Assembly (NCBI GenBank): GCA_041743425.1
Contig: JBGTMS010000047.1
Coordinates: forward strand, 39,891-103,890
Source: JTS-RE37 sp041743425
GTDB lineage: Bacteria; Bacteroidota; Bacteroidia; Flavobacteriales; Flavobacteriaceae
Length of the DNA stretch: 64,000 nt
Reading direction: 5' to 3'
Shown one piece after another: positions 1 through 8,633 of the stretch (its first letter is position 1; each line of letters begins with the position of its first letter). A program made the translations under genes and the position numbers. The notes beneath the pieces are model-generated. The model was given only the letters and a program-made list of their open reading frames with translations, ran no database searches and was not told the DNA's origin.

Positions 1-329
1 ATAAGGATATCGGTAAATCGAATGGTTTCCTTTTCACCCTTGACGTTCATTTCAAAGGGACCGCCGGCAGGTGCCGGGTTCAATGAAATTTTCCATGAAC
101 CCTTATCGTCTGCCTTTGTCAGGTATTCGCGGTTATTGAAGATAACCACTACCTGTTCATTGGCTGCGGCCGTCCCCCAGACAGGAACTGCCAAATCCCT
201 TTGTAAAACCATATGATCCGAAAATAAAGCGGCCGGCTTTAACTGTGCCATTGACTGGCCAGGTAATATAAGCAGTAGTACAATGCAAAACTTACTAACT
301 CCCGGGATATCCCGCCCTGTTAGATTCAT
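1..329 (-). CDS. Sialate O-acetylesterase, N-terminal part (runs off window)
   Basis: The gene runs off the left edge, so only about 109 N-terminal residues are visible. Translation from the ATG at 329 gives a hydrophobic signal peptide (FCIVLLLILPGQSMA) and then LFSDHMVLQRDLAVPVWGTA, the typical mature start of SGNH-fold sialate 9-O-acetylesterase-like proteins of Bacteroidota, in which a small beta-sandwich precedes the catalytic domain. The later PFEMNVKG segment also fits that beta domain. Known members remove acetyl groups from sialic acids or from other decorated glycans such as xylans. The catalytic Ser and Asp-His lie outside the window, so the assignment rests on the N-terminal signature and the exact substrate is unknown. 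Confidence 0.8.
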   Translation of the reverse strand, partial: MNLTGRDIPGVSKFCIVLLLILPGQSMAQLKPAALFSDHMVLQRDLAVPVWGTAAANEQVVVIFNNREYLTKADDKGSWKISLNPAPAGGPFEMNVKGEKETIRFTDIL

Positions 330-455
330 TATTCATTTTTAGCAGAAGACCTAAAATAATAAAAAGTAAGGATATACCGGGATATTTCTCCCGGCCTTAC
401 CAGAATTCGGATACGCCTCCATGCTGCCGGTATTCCGGTGCGGTGCCGGGAGGAT

Positions 456-1175
456 TTACAACGGCACTGCCCCGGTAACGGCATCAATTCCGAGATAGAT
501 ATCATTCTCATTGGTATACCAGGCTCGTATTTTCGGGATTCTCATCCCGGAAATCAATTCTTCTCCCTGTAATAAGATATACTCCCCATCATTCTTTGCT
601 TCATCGTGAAAAAACTGGTATACCTGAAGCGCATAAGTGACGGGATCAAAATAAAAATACCAGGTATCTGCGCCAACTGACGGCTCATAGCCCACCTTTA
701 AAACCAGGTAGCTTTTACCCTGGAATTCCCTGGTCACTACACGGGGATCAATGACTGTTCCGGGGTCATTTAATTTCATCGGTAACCCATAGAGGTAGCT
801 GTAAAAGTTCTTCATAGTTATCCCTCTTTTACAATCAATGGCATGGGTTGCAGCATCCTCTTCTGAAATAACGGCACTTCCATTAAGGAAAGGGGTGCAG
901 GCACCCTTATCTATCTTATAAGTTACTGTATTGCCGTCCTTTGTTGCCGCAACTTCGAAATAGCCGGCAGGGAGGTTGAAAACCGCCCTGGTGATCCTTT
1001 CGGATTCACCGGGCCTTTCCGCTGAAATCATGATTTGGCCATGAAATCTTGCCCATTTGCTATCCGGATCATGATACTTAATGGCGTTCTGCAACAGCTC
1101 AGATCCCGTTAGTGAAACCTGAGCAGGAATACTAAGGGTACAATGAAATAGTAGAAGGAAAGGGATGGTGCGCAT
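456..1175 (-). CDS. Secreted DUF6503 family protein
   Basis: This 239-residue protein has a short signal peptide (about residues 1-18, ending SIPAQ) and no other membrane segment, so it should be periplasmic or surface-exposed. Motifs such as DPDSKWARFHG near the start, the central FYSYLYGLPMKL, and WYFYFDP near residue 170 match the DUF6503 family, found almost only in Flavobacteriia and related Bacteroidota. The alternating strands suggest an outer-membrane-lipoprotein-like beta fold, as in LolA/LolB-type proteins; that is inference. No biochemical function is known for the family. It stands alone on its strand, with 300 bp to the next gene, so context gives no pathway. Confidence 0.7.
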   Translation of the reverse strand: MRTIPFLLLFHCTLSIPAQVSLTGSELLQNAIKYHDPDSKWARFHGQIMISAERPGESERITRAVFNLPAGYFEVAATKDGNTVTYKIDKGACTPFLNGSAVISEEDAATHAIDCKRGITMKNFYSYLYGLPMKLNDPGTVIDPRVVTREFQGKSYLVLKVGYEPSVGADTWYFYFDPVTYALQVYQFFHDEAKNDGEYILLQGEELISGMRIPKIRAWYTNENDIYLGIDAVTGAVPL

Positions 1176-1260
1176 AGAGATGATATGATAGAGGAAAATT
1201 AACGAGAATCTCGGATTTGGGCAAATGGTAGTGGAGCTAAGTTAACGCGCTAACGGTTAA

Positions 1261-1359
1261 GCTTTTTAGTCGTAATTATCTTGCCCTCACCCTAAGAGGC
1301 AATAATTATCTCTATCTGGGCCATTTTATAGGATTTTTCCACTCTTTTAGGGTGGGCAA
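1261..1359 (-). repeat. MITE-like palindromic repeat, copy 1
   Basis: Read on the minus strand, this stretch aligns over about 100 bp with 31479-31579 on the plus strand, with roughly three quarters of bases matching by eye and few gaps. Shared blocks include GGAAAAATC, GATAGAGA, AATTATTGCC and TTAGGGT. The copy has inverted ends: TTGCCCTCACCCTAAGAG begins at 1281 and CTTTTAGGGTGGGCAA ends at 1359, so it could fold into one long hairpin. It lies in the gap between the DUF6503 gene and the PiT gene. No coding capacity was seen. Confidence 0.6.
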
Positions 1360-1476
1360 AAGAGAAGTCCAGATTCATTGGCTTATCCTTTATTTACGCT
1401 AAATAAATTCGGAAGCCCTGAGAAAGAATGATTTCCAGACTGAAAGCAAAAGATAGAGATAAAAATTAATCATTTT

Positions 1477-3768
1477 CTACCACTCCATCCTGCCGCTGGC
1501 TACATGGCCTTTATAGGTAGTGTCATATTGATTCAAAAGATTAAATGTTGCCATCATTAAATCTTTTGTTTCAAGCAACAAAGAAAAGTAAAGAGTGGTA
1601 TTTTTCGGGCTCGATTCTTCGGTGCGGGTCCGCTCAATCTGCTTCTCAATCTTTTGTGAAACCATGTCAAAGATTTCCTGTTTGGACTTAAGGATCAATC
1701 CAATTTGTTCAAAGGAATGTTCGTCAAAGGCTTTTTTACTCCGCGACAGAATCTCACCCAGTTTCTGATCTATTTCCTTGAGGTCTTTAATTTGGTTGTA
1801 TTTGAGTTTTTTATGATTGTTATGAACATGCTTATGACTTACCTGCCCAATATATTCCAGTGTCTGGGCCATATCCTGCAGATATCCGAGAATGTTGATA
1901 TAGAAATTGCTTGCCCCCACACTTTTGTCATCCAGGTTCTTTATGAAATAGAAAATACTATCCCTTAAGTCATCAATTTCATTGGTAAGTTTGGCGCCTT
2001 GCTTTTTATTCTTTTTTAAAAGATCCAGATTTTGGGTGGCCAGACCGTTGATTGAATTTGAATAGATCTTATTGCTTCGTTTGACGACGTTGGAAATATT
2101 TTTGGAACTCTCTTCCATCACCCCGCGAAGGGAGCTGCTCTCAGCCCTGTTCAGACTGTCCTCCGCCCTGATCTCCTTGGATTTTTTCCGATAGGAAAGA
2201 TAATTCCTTACCAGCAGCATAATGGCCGCGAGAAGCAACAAAGCAATCGCGATACCCTTTCCAAAACTTATAATCGTGAGAACCACACCAGCCGCAATAA
2301 ATGCAAGGATAGCGGTAAGGAACCAACCCCCGATGACATTTAGTACTCCGGCCACCCTGTACACCGCGCTCTCGCTTCCCCAGGCCCTGTCCGCCAGAGA
2401 ACTTCCCATAGCCACCATAAAGGTAACATAAGTCGTGGAAAGCGGCAGTTTGTATGAGGTAGCTACGGAAATCAAAATCCCGGCCACCATCAGATTCACA
2501 GACGCCCGCACGGCGTCAAAGGCCGGCTGGTCACTGATCTTTCCTTTAACAAGTTTGGCTGCCGGTTTTGTGAAACGTTTATCAATCTTTTCACTGAGCT
2601 CGCCAGGAATTAGCCGTGAAGAATAGTTGCCAATGAGCATACCAAAACGAACGACACCTCTGGAGATAAAATTTGGCTCAAAGCGTTCTTTGGCCTCGCC
2701 TTCACGGGCGAGGTTGATCTCAGTGTCGGTGACATACCGGGCCTTTTTTGAAAGCCAAAGGGTAGCAACCATGACAATACCTGATAAGAATAACAAAATA
2801 GTAGGAGTAGGGACCTTAGCAGCCAGTATGCTCATATTAAATTCAGTAGCGGCTGTACCAGAAGCACTCCAGGCTTCATAGGCTTGATAAGCAGCAATCG
2901 GAACCCCTATAAAATTGACGAGGTCATTACCTGCAAAGGCAAGAGCCAGGGCAAAAGTTCCAACAGCAATCACCACTGTGTAAATGCTGGTTTTAGTGAA
3001 GGAAGTAAGAAGATAGGACAGAATAAAACACAGAATAAAGCTCAGAACAACTATGAGCGGTGCCTTGGCCTCCAGAAATTCTGAAATTTGGAGGCCACCG
3101 ATAAGCTCGAATTTGGCAGCAGCGAAAGGCGTGTCCTGAATCCCTTTGATAAATATAAAATAAGTCATGGCGGTTAAAGCCACTCCTCCAAAGACAGATC
3201 CTGCCCATGCTGCTTTTTTCTTAAAATCATAAGAAAGTAAGAGGCGTGACACCCATTGCACAAGTGCGCCAATACTAAATGATATGACCACGGAAAGTAA
3301 AATACCCATTATAATTTCCGTTGCCTTCGAGGTATTAATATATTCAATTATTTCACTAACATTACCGCCCCCCATTATGACTTTTACGACTGACATCGCC
3401 ACCGCAGCTCCTAGGAGCTCGAAGACAATGGATACCGTGGTGGAGGTTGGCATACCGATGGTATTAAAGAAATCCAGTAACAGGATGTCCGTGATCATCA
3501 CGGCCATAAAGATGTACATGATTTCGTTAAAATAGAATTCTTCCGGATTGAATATCCCTTTTCGGGCCACCTCCATCATTCCACTCGAAGATATGGCACC
3601 CAATGCAATACCCAAACTGGCAACGATCATGATGGTCCGAAATGAAATCGCCTTGGAACCTATGGCGGAATTCAGGAAATTTACTGCATCATTGCTGACT
3701 CCCACCACCAAATCTGCCACCGCAAGGACAGCAAGTGCGATGACCATCAGTAAATAAATGTCGTTCAT
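1477..3768 (-). CDS. PiT-family inorganic phosphate transporter with PhoU-like C-terminal domain
   Basis: The 763-residue product is a low-affinity phosphate permease of the PiT/PHO4 family in the inner membrane. The duplicated family signature is visible as GVSNDAVNFLNSAIGSKA (residues 23-40) and GNDLVNFIG in the second half, and about a dozen hydrophobic segments extend to roughly residue 530. The remaining 230 residues are helical, charged and coiled-coil-like, resembling the PhoU/YkaA proteins that accompany PiT genes as separate partners in many bacteria. The length, far above the roughly 420-530 residues of a plain PiT, is explained by this fusion, which is common in Bacteroidota. Metal-phosphate symport is known for the family; a regulatory role for the tail is inference. 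Confidence 0.88.
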   Translation of the reverse strand: MNDIYLLMVIALAVLAVADLVVGVSNDAVNFLNSAIGSKAISFRTIMIVASLGIALGAISSSGMMEVARKGIFNPEEFYFNEIMYIFMAVMITDILLLDFFNTIGMPTSTTVSIVFELLGAAVAMSVVKVIMGGGNVSEIIEYINTSKATEIIMGILLSVVISFSIGALVQWVSRLLLSYDFKKKAAWAGSVFGGVALTAMTYFIFIKGIQDTPFAAAKFELIGGLQISEFLEAKAPLIVVLSFILCFILSYLLTSFTKTSIYTVVIAVGTFALALAFAGNDLVNFIGVPIAAYQAYEAWSASGTAATEFNMSILAAKVPTPTILLFLSGIVMVATLWLSKKARYVTDTEINLAREGEAKERFEPNFISRGVVRFGMLIGNYSSRLIPGELSEKIDKRFTKPAAKLVKGKISDQPAFDAVRASVNLMVAGILISVATSYKLPLSTTYVTFMVAMGSSLADRAWGSESAVYRVAGVLNVIGGWFLTAILAFIAAGVVLTIISFGKGIAIALLLLAAIMLLVRNYLSYRKKSKEIRAEDSLNRAESSSLRGVMEESSKNISNVVKRSNKIYSNSINGLATQNLDLLKKNKKQGAKLTNEIDDLRDSIFYFIKNLDDKSVGASNFYINILGYLQDMAQTLEYIGQVSHKHVHNNHKKLKYNQIKDLKEIDQKLGEILSRSKKAFDEHSFEQIGLILKSKQEIFDMVSQKIEKQIERTRTEESSPKNTTLYFSLLLETKDLMMATFNLLNQYDTTYKGHVASGRMEW

Positions 3769-4836
3769 AAGTTTTTGGTCATTTCAATTCGCAAATATCA
3801 TCAGTATTACTGCTCACTATGTTATCTTATGGTTAATATTCCTAAGTGGTGAAATTCTTCATTAATTGGGCAGCCATCGGTGTTTTCTAGTTTAGAGTCA
3901 TCCGTAGCAAAATAAAGAATGCTGGATTTTGAGCCTGCCAGTAGAAATATGAAACCTTGTAACAATGCTCACCTCACTTGGGTCCATTTAATTTATAACT
4001 CCCAGTTTTACAATGTCTGGCATCCAGCCTTCCTTAAGAATTTCACTGTTCGACGTCCTCTGCAACATCCAAATTTATCCGCCATGTCTTAGGGTTAAGA
4101 TAGGTTGATTTTTTCAGAAAGGAAATAGTCTGTATAAGCCAGTCGAGAGTGCTGACTTCCAATAACTTTTTATTTGCTACTCATTGATGTTCTGACAGAA
4201 TGAAATTGATTTAATCTCTGCGTTGAGGTAATTTATAGTGGTAGGGATTTTCAAGTGATGCAGCTGGTGAAAGTCTGGATGATTTTCCAGGCAGGAGCAA
4301 AGTGTGATTAGAGGATATTGGTAAGTGAAATGCCCGGGTCCCTGGCAGTCATCCAGCTTCGACCCTATAAAAGCCAGAAGATGCAATCCAATTTTTATGG
4401 CCCATTGGGGTCAAAATAGATGCAGAATTCATGCATTTTATACCCAACGGTCACGGGTATAGTTATATAGTTAATTATGGACGGAAATGGTCTGAGGTGC
4501 AAGGAGTAAATATGATAACTGAATTTACTCAGGGAAATAAAAGGAAAGATAATGATTTGCCAAATACTTGCACGTACAAAAGATGGTCCTGGATAGGTAG
4601 TATTAGGGGATTAAAAAACTGGTAATAAAGACAAGAACGATAGTTGGACAGTGGGAGGGGGGTCGGCCACGGGGTTTGTTTAGGCCGTATCCTCAAAAAA
4701 TAAATGTTAAGAACTGCTAACTATCTGGTAAACAACGCATAACATTCTCAATGTAAATATAATGTAAAGAAATAGTATTTATAAGGTTAAAATAACCTAT
4801 CTTTATTGGATATATATAAATTAATTTTATTAGGCT
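3769..4836. other. Gene-free stretch of about 1.07 kb
   Basis: I see no convincing gene here. Two short open frames exist (69 codons on the minus strand at 4177-4386 and 64 codons on the plus strand at 4431-4625), but neither has a recognisable family, signal peptide or plausible upstream signals. The composition is AT-rich and looks like decayed or purely intergenic DNA. The right end should contain the promoter of the small plus-strand gene at 4837, but I found no clean TTG...TAnnTTTG pair. Confidence 0.5.
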
Positions 4837-5193
4837 ATGCAAAATTTAACGTTATTTCTGGCCCTTTGTATAACAACAGTGGCCTTAGGTCAGCAAAAAA
4901 AAGACTTAAAATTTAACAGCGATACAAATCTTATTGAGGCAACCTATTTCCACGATAACGGCGCTATAAGCCAGCAAGGCACATTTAACCTTGACAGAAA
5001 GCTTCACGGAGAGTGGATCAGTTATGATGAGGAGGGAGATAAAATTGCTGCGGGAACATACGTAAACGGGAAAAAGTCAGGCAAATGGCTCTTCTGGGAT
5101 GGAGGTGATCAGAAGGAGGTCGCCTATGAGGATAACGCGATTGCGAGTGTCAATGGAATTAATTCCGATAGCAGCTTTGTCCGCAATAAGTAA
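4837..5193 (+). CDS. Small secreted MORN-repeat (YwqK-like) protein
   Basis: The 118-residue product starts with a signal peptide (MQNLTLFLALCITTVALGQ) and then carries tandem MORN-like units of the form G-x-W-x-x-Y/F-x-x-x-G, seen as HGEWISYDEEG and SGKWLFWDGG. The arrangement matches the small Bacteroidota proteins often annotated as YwqK-family antitoxin-like, but nothing here indicates a toxin partner. It ends 14 bp from the end of the convergent gene at 5208-5600. Function is unknown; an exported protein-protein or membrane-associated role is only a guess. Confidence 0.7.
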   Translation: MQNLTLFLALCITTVALGQQKKDLKFNSDTNLIEATYFHDNGAISQQGTFNLDRKLHGEWISYDEEGDKIAAGTYVNGKKSGKWLFWDGGDQKEVAYEDNAIASVNGINSDSSFVRNK

Positions 5194-5207
5194 CACGCCC
5201 GTTTCCT

Positions 5208-5600
5208 TTATTTATCGCCCCTGCCGGATATAGCCTTTTTCGCCATGGCAGATGTCAACTGCGTCCAGTCCACCTCATCCATATCCGGTGACATCACCAT
5301 CATTGACTGTTCCACAGCTAGCTCCTGCCCAGCAGAGATATAAAGACCAACTTTTAAAGTCTCGTAACCAGGATGGGTTACAACCAGGGTATCACGACCA
5401 GTAGAAATTTCAGAGATTTCAAATTTCCCATGTAAATTGGTTTTAAAGACCTGTCCGGTACTTTTCAGCACGACCGTTGCCAAAAGCATCGGTTCATTGT
5501 TCAGAGCCTTATCTAGGATTCTTCCATTAACCCCTCCGGTTTGCTGTGCGTTCAAAGCGGAACTAATAAGTACGAAAGCACTGATTAAAAAGAATTTCAT
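5208..5600 (-). CDS. Secreted carboxypeptidase-regulatory-like domain protein
   Basis: The 130-residue protein has a signal peptide (MKFFLISAFVLISSALNAQ) followed by one CarboxypepD_reg-like beta-sandwich (GRILDKALNNEPMLLATVVL ... GKFEISEISTGRDTLVVTHPGYE). This domain normally forms the N-terminus of TonB-dependent receptors, but here it stands alone with a short C-terminal tail and no plug or barrel. It lies 105 bp downstream of the TonB receptor gene on the same strand, so it could be co-transcribed with it. The role is unknown; a periplasmic accessory of the receptor is possible. Confidence 0.7.
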   Translation of the reverse strand: MKFFLISAFVLISSALNAQQTGGVNGRILDKALNNEPMLLATVVLKSTGQVFKTNLHGKFEISEISTGRDTLVVTHPGYETLKVGLYISAGQELAVEQSMMVMSPDMDEVDWTQLTSAMAKKAISGRGDK

Positions 5601-5705
5601 GATACCTTATTTCGGGGTACAAAGAAAACCCCATCATGTGAAATTAATGTTACCAGCTTATTAACGATTTGTCATGATTATTAAACTCTGGTTCCTTTGC
5701 CTTAT

Positions 5706-8558
5706 TTAGAATTGCAATCCGTAGCTTAAAGAAATGGCCTGACCTGGATTTCTTGATGAAAAAATCCTGTCCTCTGCCCTGAACGATTTGTAAACGCTTT
5801 CAATTTTGTCATTGAGAAGATTCGTAAATCTCAGCGACAGTTTATTCTGCTTTTCCTTCCCAAATTCCTTGCTAAAGTTTAACCCCAGGTTGTGAAATGG
5901 TTCGGTAAAAACATCAGGAATATCCCCATTTCCAACAATTTCAAGTGTTTCACCCTGTACATTATAAAACATACCTGCCTGCCAGCCATTGGTATCATTA
6001 TCATAGCTGATTCCGAAGTTGATCAGAAAGGGTGACTGCCCCTGAAGTTTCCGGTTATCACCCAGACTTTCACCTTCCCGGAGGTTGTCCTGCCTCGCAT
6101 CACGCTCATCATCACTGAAACTTTGACGGGATTCAATCACCGAAATATTAGTGTTAACACTAAAATTTTCCAGGCCTGGCAGGAAGCCGAGGGTCTTGCG
6201 AATTTCAAGTTCACCTCCGATTACCTTTGCATCCCCCAGGTTCAGAGGAGTGAACTGACCTCTCGCCTCACGGATGAACGTAAGTTCTATGGGATCCTTG
6301 AAGGATTTATAAAATGCACTTACCGCAAAAAAATTGTTGCCCTCACCGTAACTCTCGAACCTCAGGTCAAAATTCCCAATATAAGTAGGTTGTATATCAA
6401 GGTTTCCAATAAAGAAAGTGCTGGAAACCGGGTCAAAGATCTCCGCAATAGATGCCTCCTTGAATGAAGGTCGCGCGGTAGTTCTGGAAAAGGAAAATCG
6501 TATTTTTTGGCTTTCCTCAGCATCCAGATCGTAGATAAGGTTGGCCGAAGGAAAGAAATCGGTTTTGTCCAGGATGGTTTCGTTATCAAGTATTCCCCGT
6601 GTTTGTGATTCTCCGGAATAAGTAAGGTCAAACTTTTCCATTCGGAGGCCCAAAATGCTATTAAACTTTTCCGATATTTTGAACTCCTCAGAAAGATATC
6701 CTGCGGCGACCGTAATTTCAGATTCGAAGGAGTCGGAAATATTAGAGTCGCGACGGACGTAGGTCCCTTCCTGAGTATCGAGCGCATAAATGTTTTCCAA
6801 AGCCAATACCTGATCCGCATCCCCATTGAACCGCAGGCTGAAATTACCCGTCCTTGATTGTACCGGGAAAGCGAACTGATCCACTATAAATTCCCTGTTC
6901 TTAAAGGTGTAGGCACCTCCAAACTTTACCTTGGCATTTCTTCCGAATAATTGATGCTTTCCGGTAATATCAAGCTTTCCTGCCAGATTGAGTTCTTCAA
7001 GGTCTCTCCAGATCCTCGTCGGGTCTCCCGATTCACTGGGAGAGATTGTTTTCGTGCCATTCTGGCTAATACGAAAAGGAGTTACTCTAAAATCCTTATC
7101 ATAAATACGGGACAGGGTTGGGGAAAGTTTCCATTCTACCGTCCAGGAGGCGTCCTCATTACTATGAATACCATTTAAGAGGCCGTTCGTGATGGATCGT
7201 TGGGTATACACCAGGACATCCCGCTCGTTCACATTGGAGTTAACCCCGAAATTTTCCTGTCTTAGAAAGGAAGCGCTGGATTCACCATTTTGAATATGTA
7301 AAACGTTCAGTTTATACTTGGATCTTTCTGTCTTCACTGCAATTCCCCCCAGGGCATTCAGTAATATATTCTGCACCCCCAGATCGCCCACCTGTGTTCT
7401 GTCTTCATTCAGCTCATACTGAGATGTATCCTGATCCTCTTTTCGGAAGACCTGCCCATTGATGTAATCCTCATAAAATTCCGTGGTACTTCTATAAGAT
7501 AAAGAGGCCAGATATCCAATTCTCCTGGTTCCCTCTTCATTCAGGTTGTATTGGTTTCCAGCGGTAAGACCCAGGTTAAAATCCATTGTGCTTTGCTCCT
7601 GTTTTGCAGCCATATCTCTGACAAACCGACGGGTGAGAATCCTTGCGGTCACTCCGTCCTGTGCAGGGATGGGAATATCTGTACTTTGAGCAATCGGAAG
7701 GTCCCTCAAGCCGTCATCAAATCCCAGAAAGTCAGTATCACTTCCCTCATAGGAAAGAAAATTATTTTTAAAATGCATGCTGGAATTGTAACCAATTCCG
7801 AGAGATACACTGTATTCTGCCTGCGTCGGAAGGTCTTTTGTGACAATGTCCACTACTCCTCCGGTAAAATCCGATGGCAGATCCGCCGTAGCTGACTTTA
7901 CTACGATGATATTGTCCAGGATGTTGGTCGGAAAGATGTCCAATTGCAGGGTATTGCGATCAGGGTCAAGGCCGGGAATGTCCATCCCGTTGAGGATAGA
8001 TTTGGTATACCGGTCTCCAAGACCCCTCACATAGACAAATTTTCCTCCCTGTACTGAAACTCCGGGTACGGTTTTGACAGCAGTAGCAATATCATTGGCT
8101 CCTGTTCTTCGGATACTCTGAATGGACAATCCATCCAACAAAGCCACGGACCTCTTTTGCAAATTCAGGACGGAGGCTTCTGTGTTTTTTGAAACCGTAG
8201 TGGTTACAACCACCTCATCCAACTCGTTGGACGCCGGATTCAGGGTGATATCAAGCACTGTTTCAGTTGCTGCACTCACCACCACCCCGGTGATTTCTTT
8301 GGTGTCATACCCTAAAAATGAGAATACCACGGTGTAGGTACCGGGATCCATATCAAAAGTATATTTACCGTCAAAATCAGAAGTGGTACCTGTGGTTGTG
8401 CCTTTGATCAGAATGTTTGCAAATGGCAGTACATCGTTAACTTCGGCATCATTAATTGTTCCTGAAATGATCCCCTGTTGGGAAAAAGCCTGATGTATCA
8501 GAAAGGAAGCTCCTACGGCGAGGATAAAGGTAATTCTGTTAAGGTGTGATTTCATCAT
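5706..8558 (-). CDS. TonB-dependent outer-membrane receptor
   Basis: This 950-residue receptor has a signal peptide ending near FSQQ, a CarboxypepD_reg-like domain (about 28-115), a linker with DEVVVTTTV, a plug domain containing VPGVSVQGGKFVYVRGLG and DRYTKSILNGMDIPG, and a long beta-barrel ending in aromatic GLQF, as expected for BAM-dependent insertion. It should import a ligand too large for porins using TonB-ExbBD energy. The upstream gene on the same strand encodes a beta-helix lipoprotein, a pairing I regard as functional. There is no SusD, so this is not a classical SusC. The ligand cannot be deduced; no enzyme gene flanks the pair. Confidence 0.88.
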   Translation of the reverse strand: MMKSHLNRITFILAVGASFLIHQAFSQQGIISGTINDAEVNDVLPFANILIKGTTTGTTSDFDGKYTFDMDPGTYTVVFSFLGYDTKEITGVVVSAATETVLDITLNPASNELDEVVVTTTVSKNTEASVLNLQKRSVALLDGLSIQSIRRTGANDIATAVKTVPGVSVQGGKFVYVRGLGDRYTKSILNGMDIPGLDPDRNTLQLDIFPTNILDNIIVVKSATADLPSDFTGGVVDIVTKDLPTQAEYSVSLGIGYNSSMHFKNNFLSYEGSDTDFLGFDDGLRDLPIAQSTDIPIPAQDGVTARILTRRFVRDMAAKQEQSTMDFNLGLTAGNQYNLNEEGTRRIGYLASLSYRSTTEFYEDYINGQVFRKEDQDTSQYELNEDRTQVGDLGVQNILLNALGGIAVKTERSKYKLNVLHIQNGESSASFLRQENFGVNSNVNERDVLVYTQRSITNGLLNGIHSNEDASWTVEWKLSPTLSRIYDKDFRVTPFRISQNGTKTISPSESGDPTRIWRDLEELNLAGKLDITGKHQLFGRNAKVKFGGAYTFKNREFIVDQFAFPVQSRTGNFSLRFNGDADQVLALENIYALDTQEGTYVRRDSNISDSFESEITVAAGYLSEEFKISEKFNSILGLRMEKFDLTYSGESQTRGILDNETILDKTDFFPSANLIYDLDAEESQKIRFSFSRTTARPSFKEASIAEIFDPVSSTFFIGNLDIQPTYIGNFDLRFESYGEGNNFFAVSAFYKSFKDPIELTFIREARGQFTPLNLGDAKVIGGELEIRKTLGFLPGLENFSVNTNISVIESRQSFSDDERDARQDNLREGESLGDNRKLQGQSPFLINFGISYDNDTNGWQAGMFYNVQGETLEIVGNGDIPDVFTEPFHNLGLNFSKEFGKEKQNKLSLRFTNLLNDKIESVYKSFRAEDRIFSSRNPGQAISLSYGLQF

Positions 8559-8574
8559 TCGTGTGACATAAAAT

Positions 8575-8609
8575 CAATTGCCCGCCATTAAAGCAATGGC
8601 GAGCAATTG
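8575..8609 (-). promoter_or_regulatory. Strong intercistronic hairpin between lipoprotein and receptor genes
   Basis: Between the two genes of the presumed operon the bases pair as a 7-bp stem (CAATTGC with GCAATTG), one C/A mismatch, then a second 7-bp stem (CGCCATT with AATGGCG) and a 5-nt loop. On the minus strand it is followed by only a short T stretch, so it is not a clear terminator. It may protect the 3' end of the lipoprotein message or partially attenuate transcription into the receptor gene, lowering receptor dose relative to the lipoprotein. That role is inference. Confidence 0.6.
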
Positions 8610-8633
8610 TTACATTTTTATTCTTCGTACCAA

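Noticed and set aside
4177..4386. A 69-codon minus-strand frame in the long gap
   Set aside because: No family, leader or upstream signal is recognisable, and the His/Cys-rich sequence looks random.
4431..4625. A 64-codon plus-strand frame in the same gap
   Set aside because: No homology, promoter or ribosome-binding support; kept as gene-free DNA.
4837..5193. Toxin-antitoxin pair suggested by the YwqK-like label
   Set aside because: The protein has a signal peptide and MORN repeats, and no toxin gene lies beside it.
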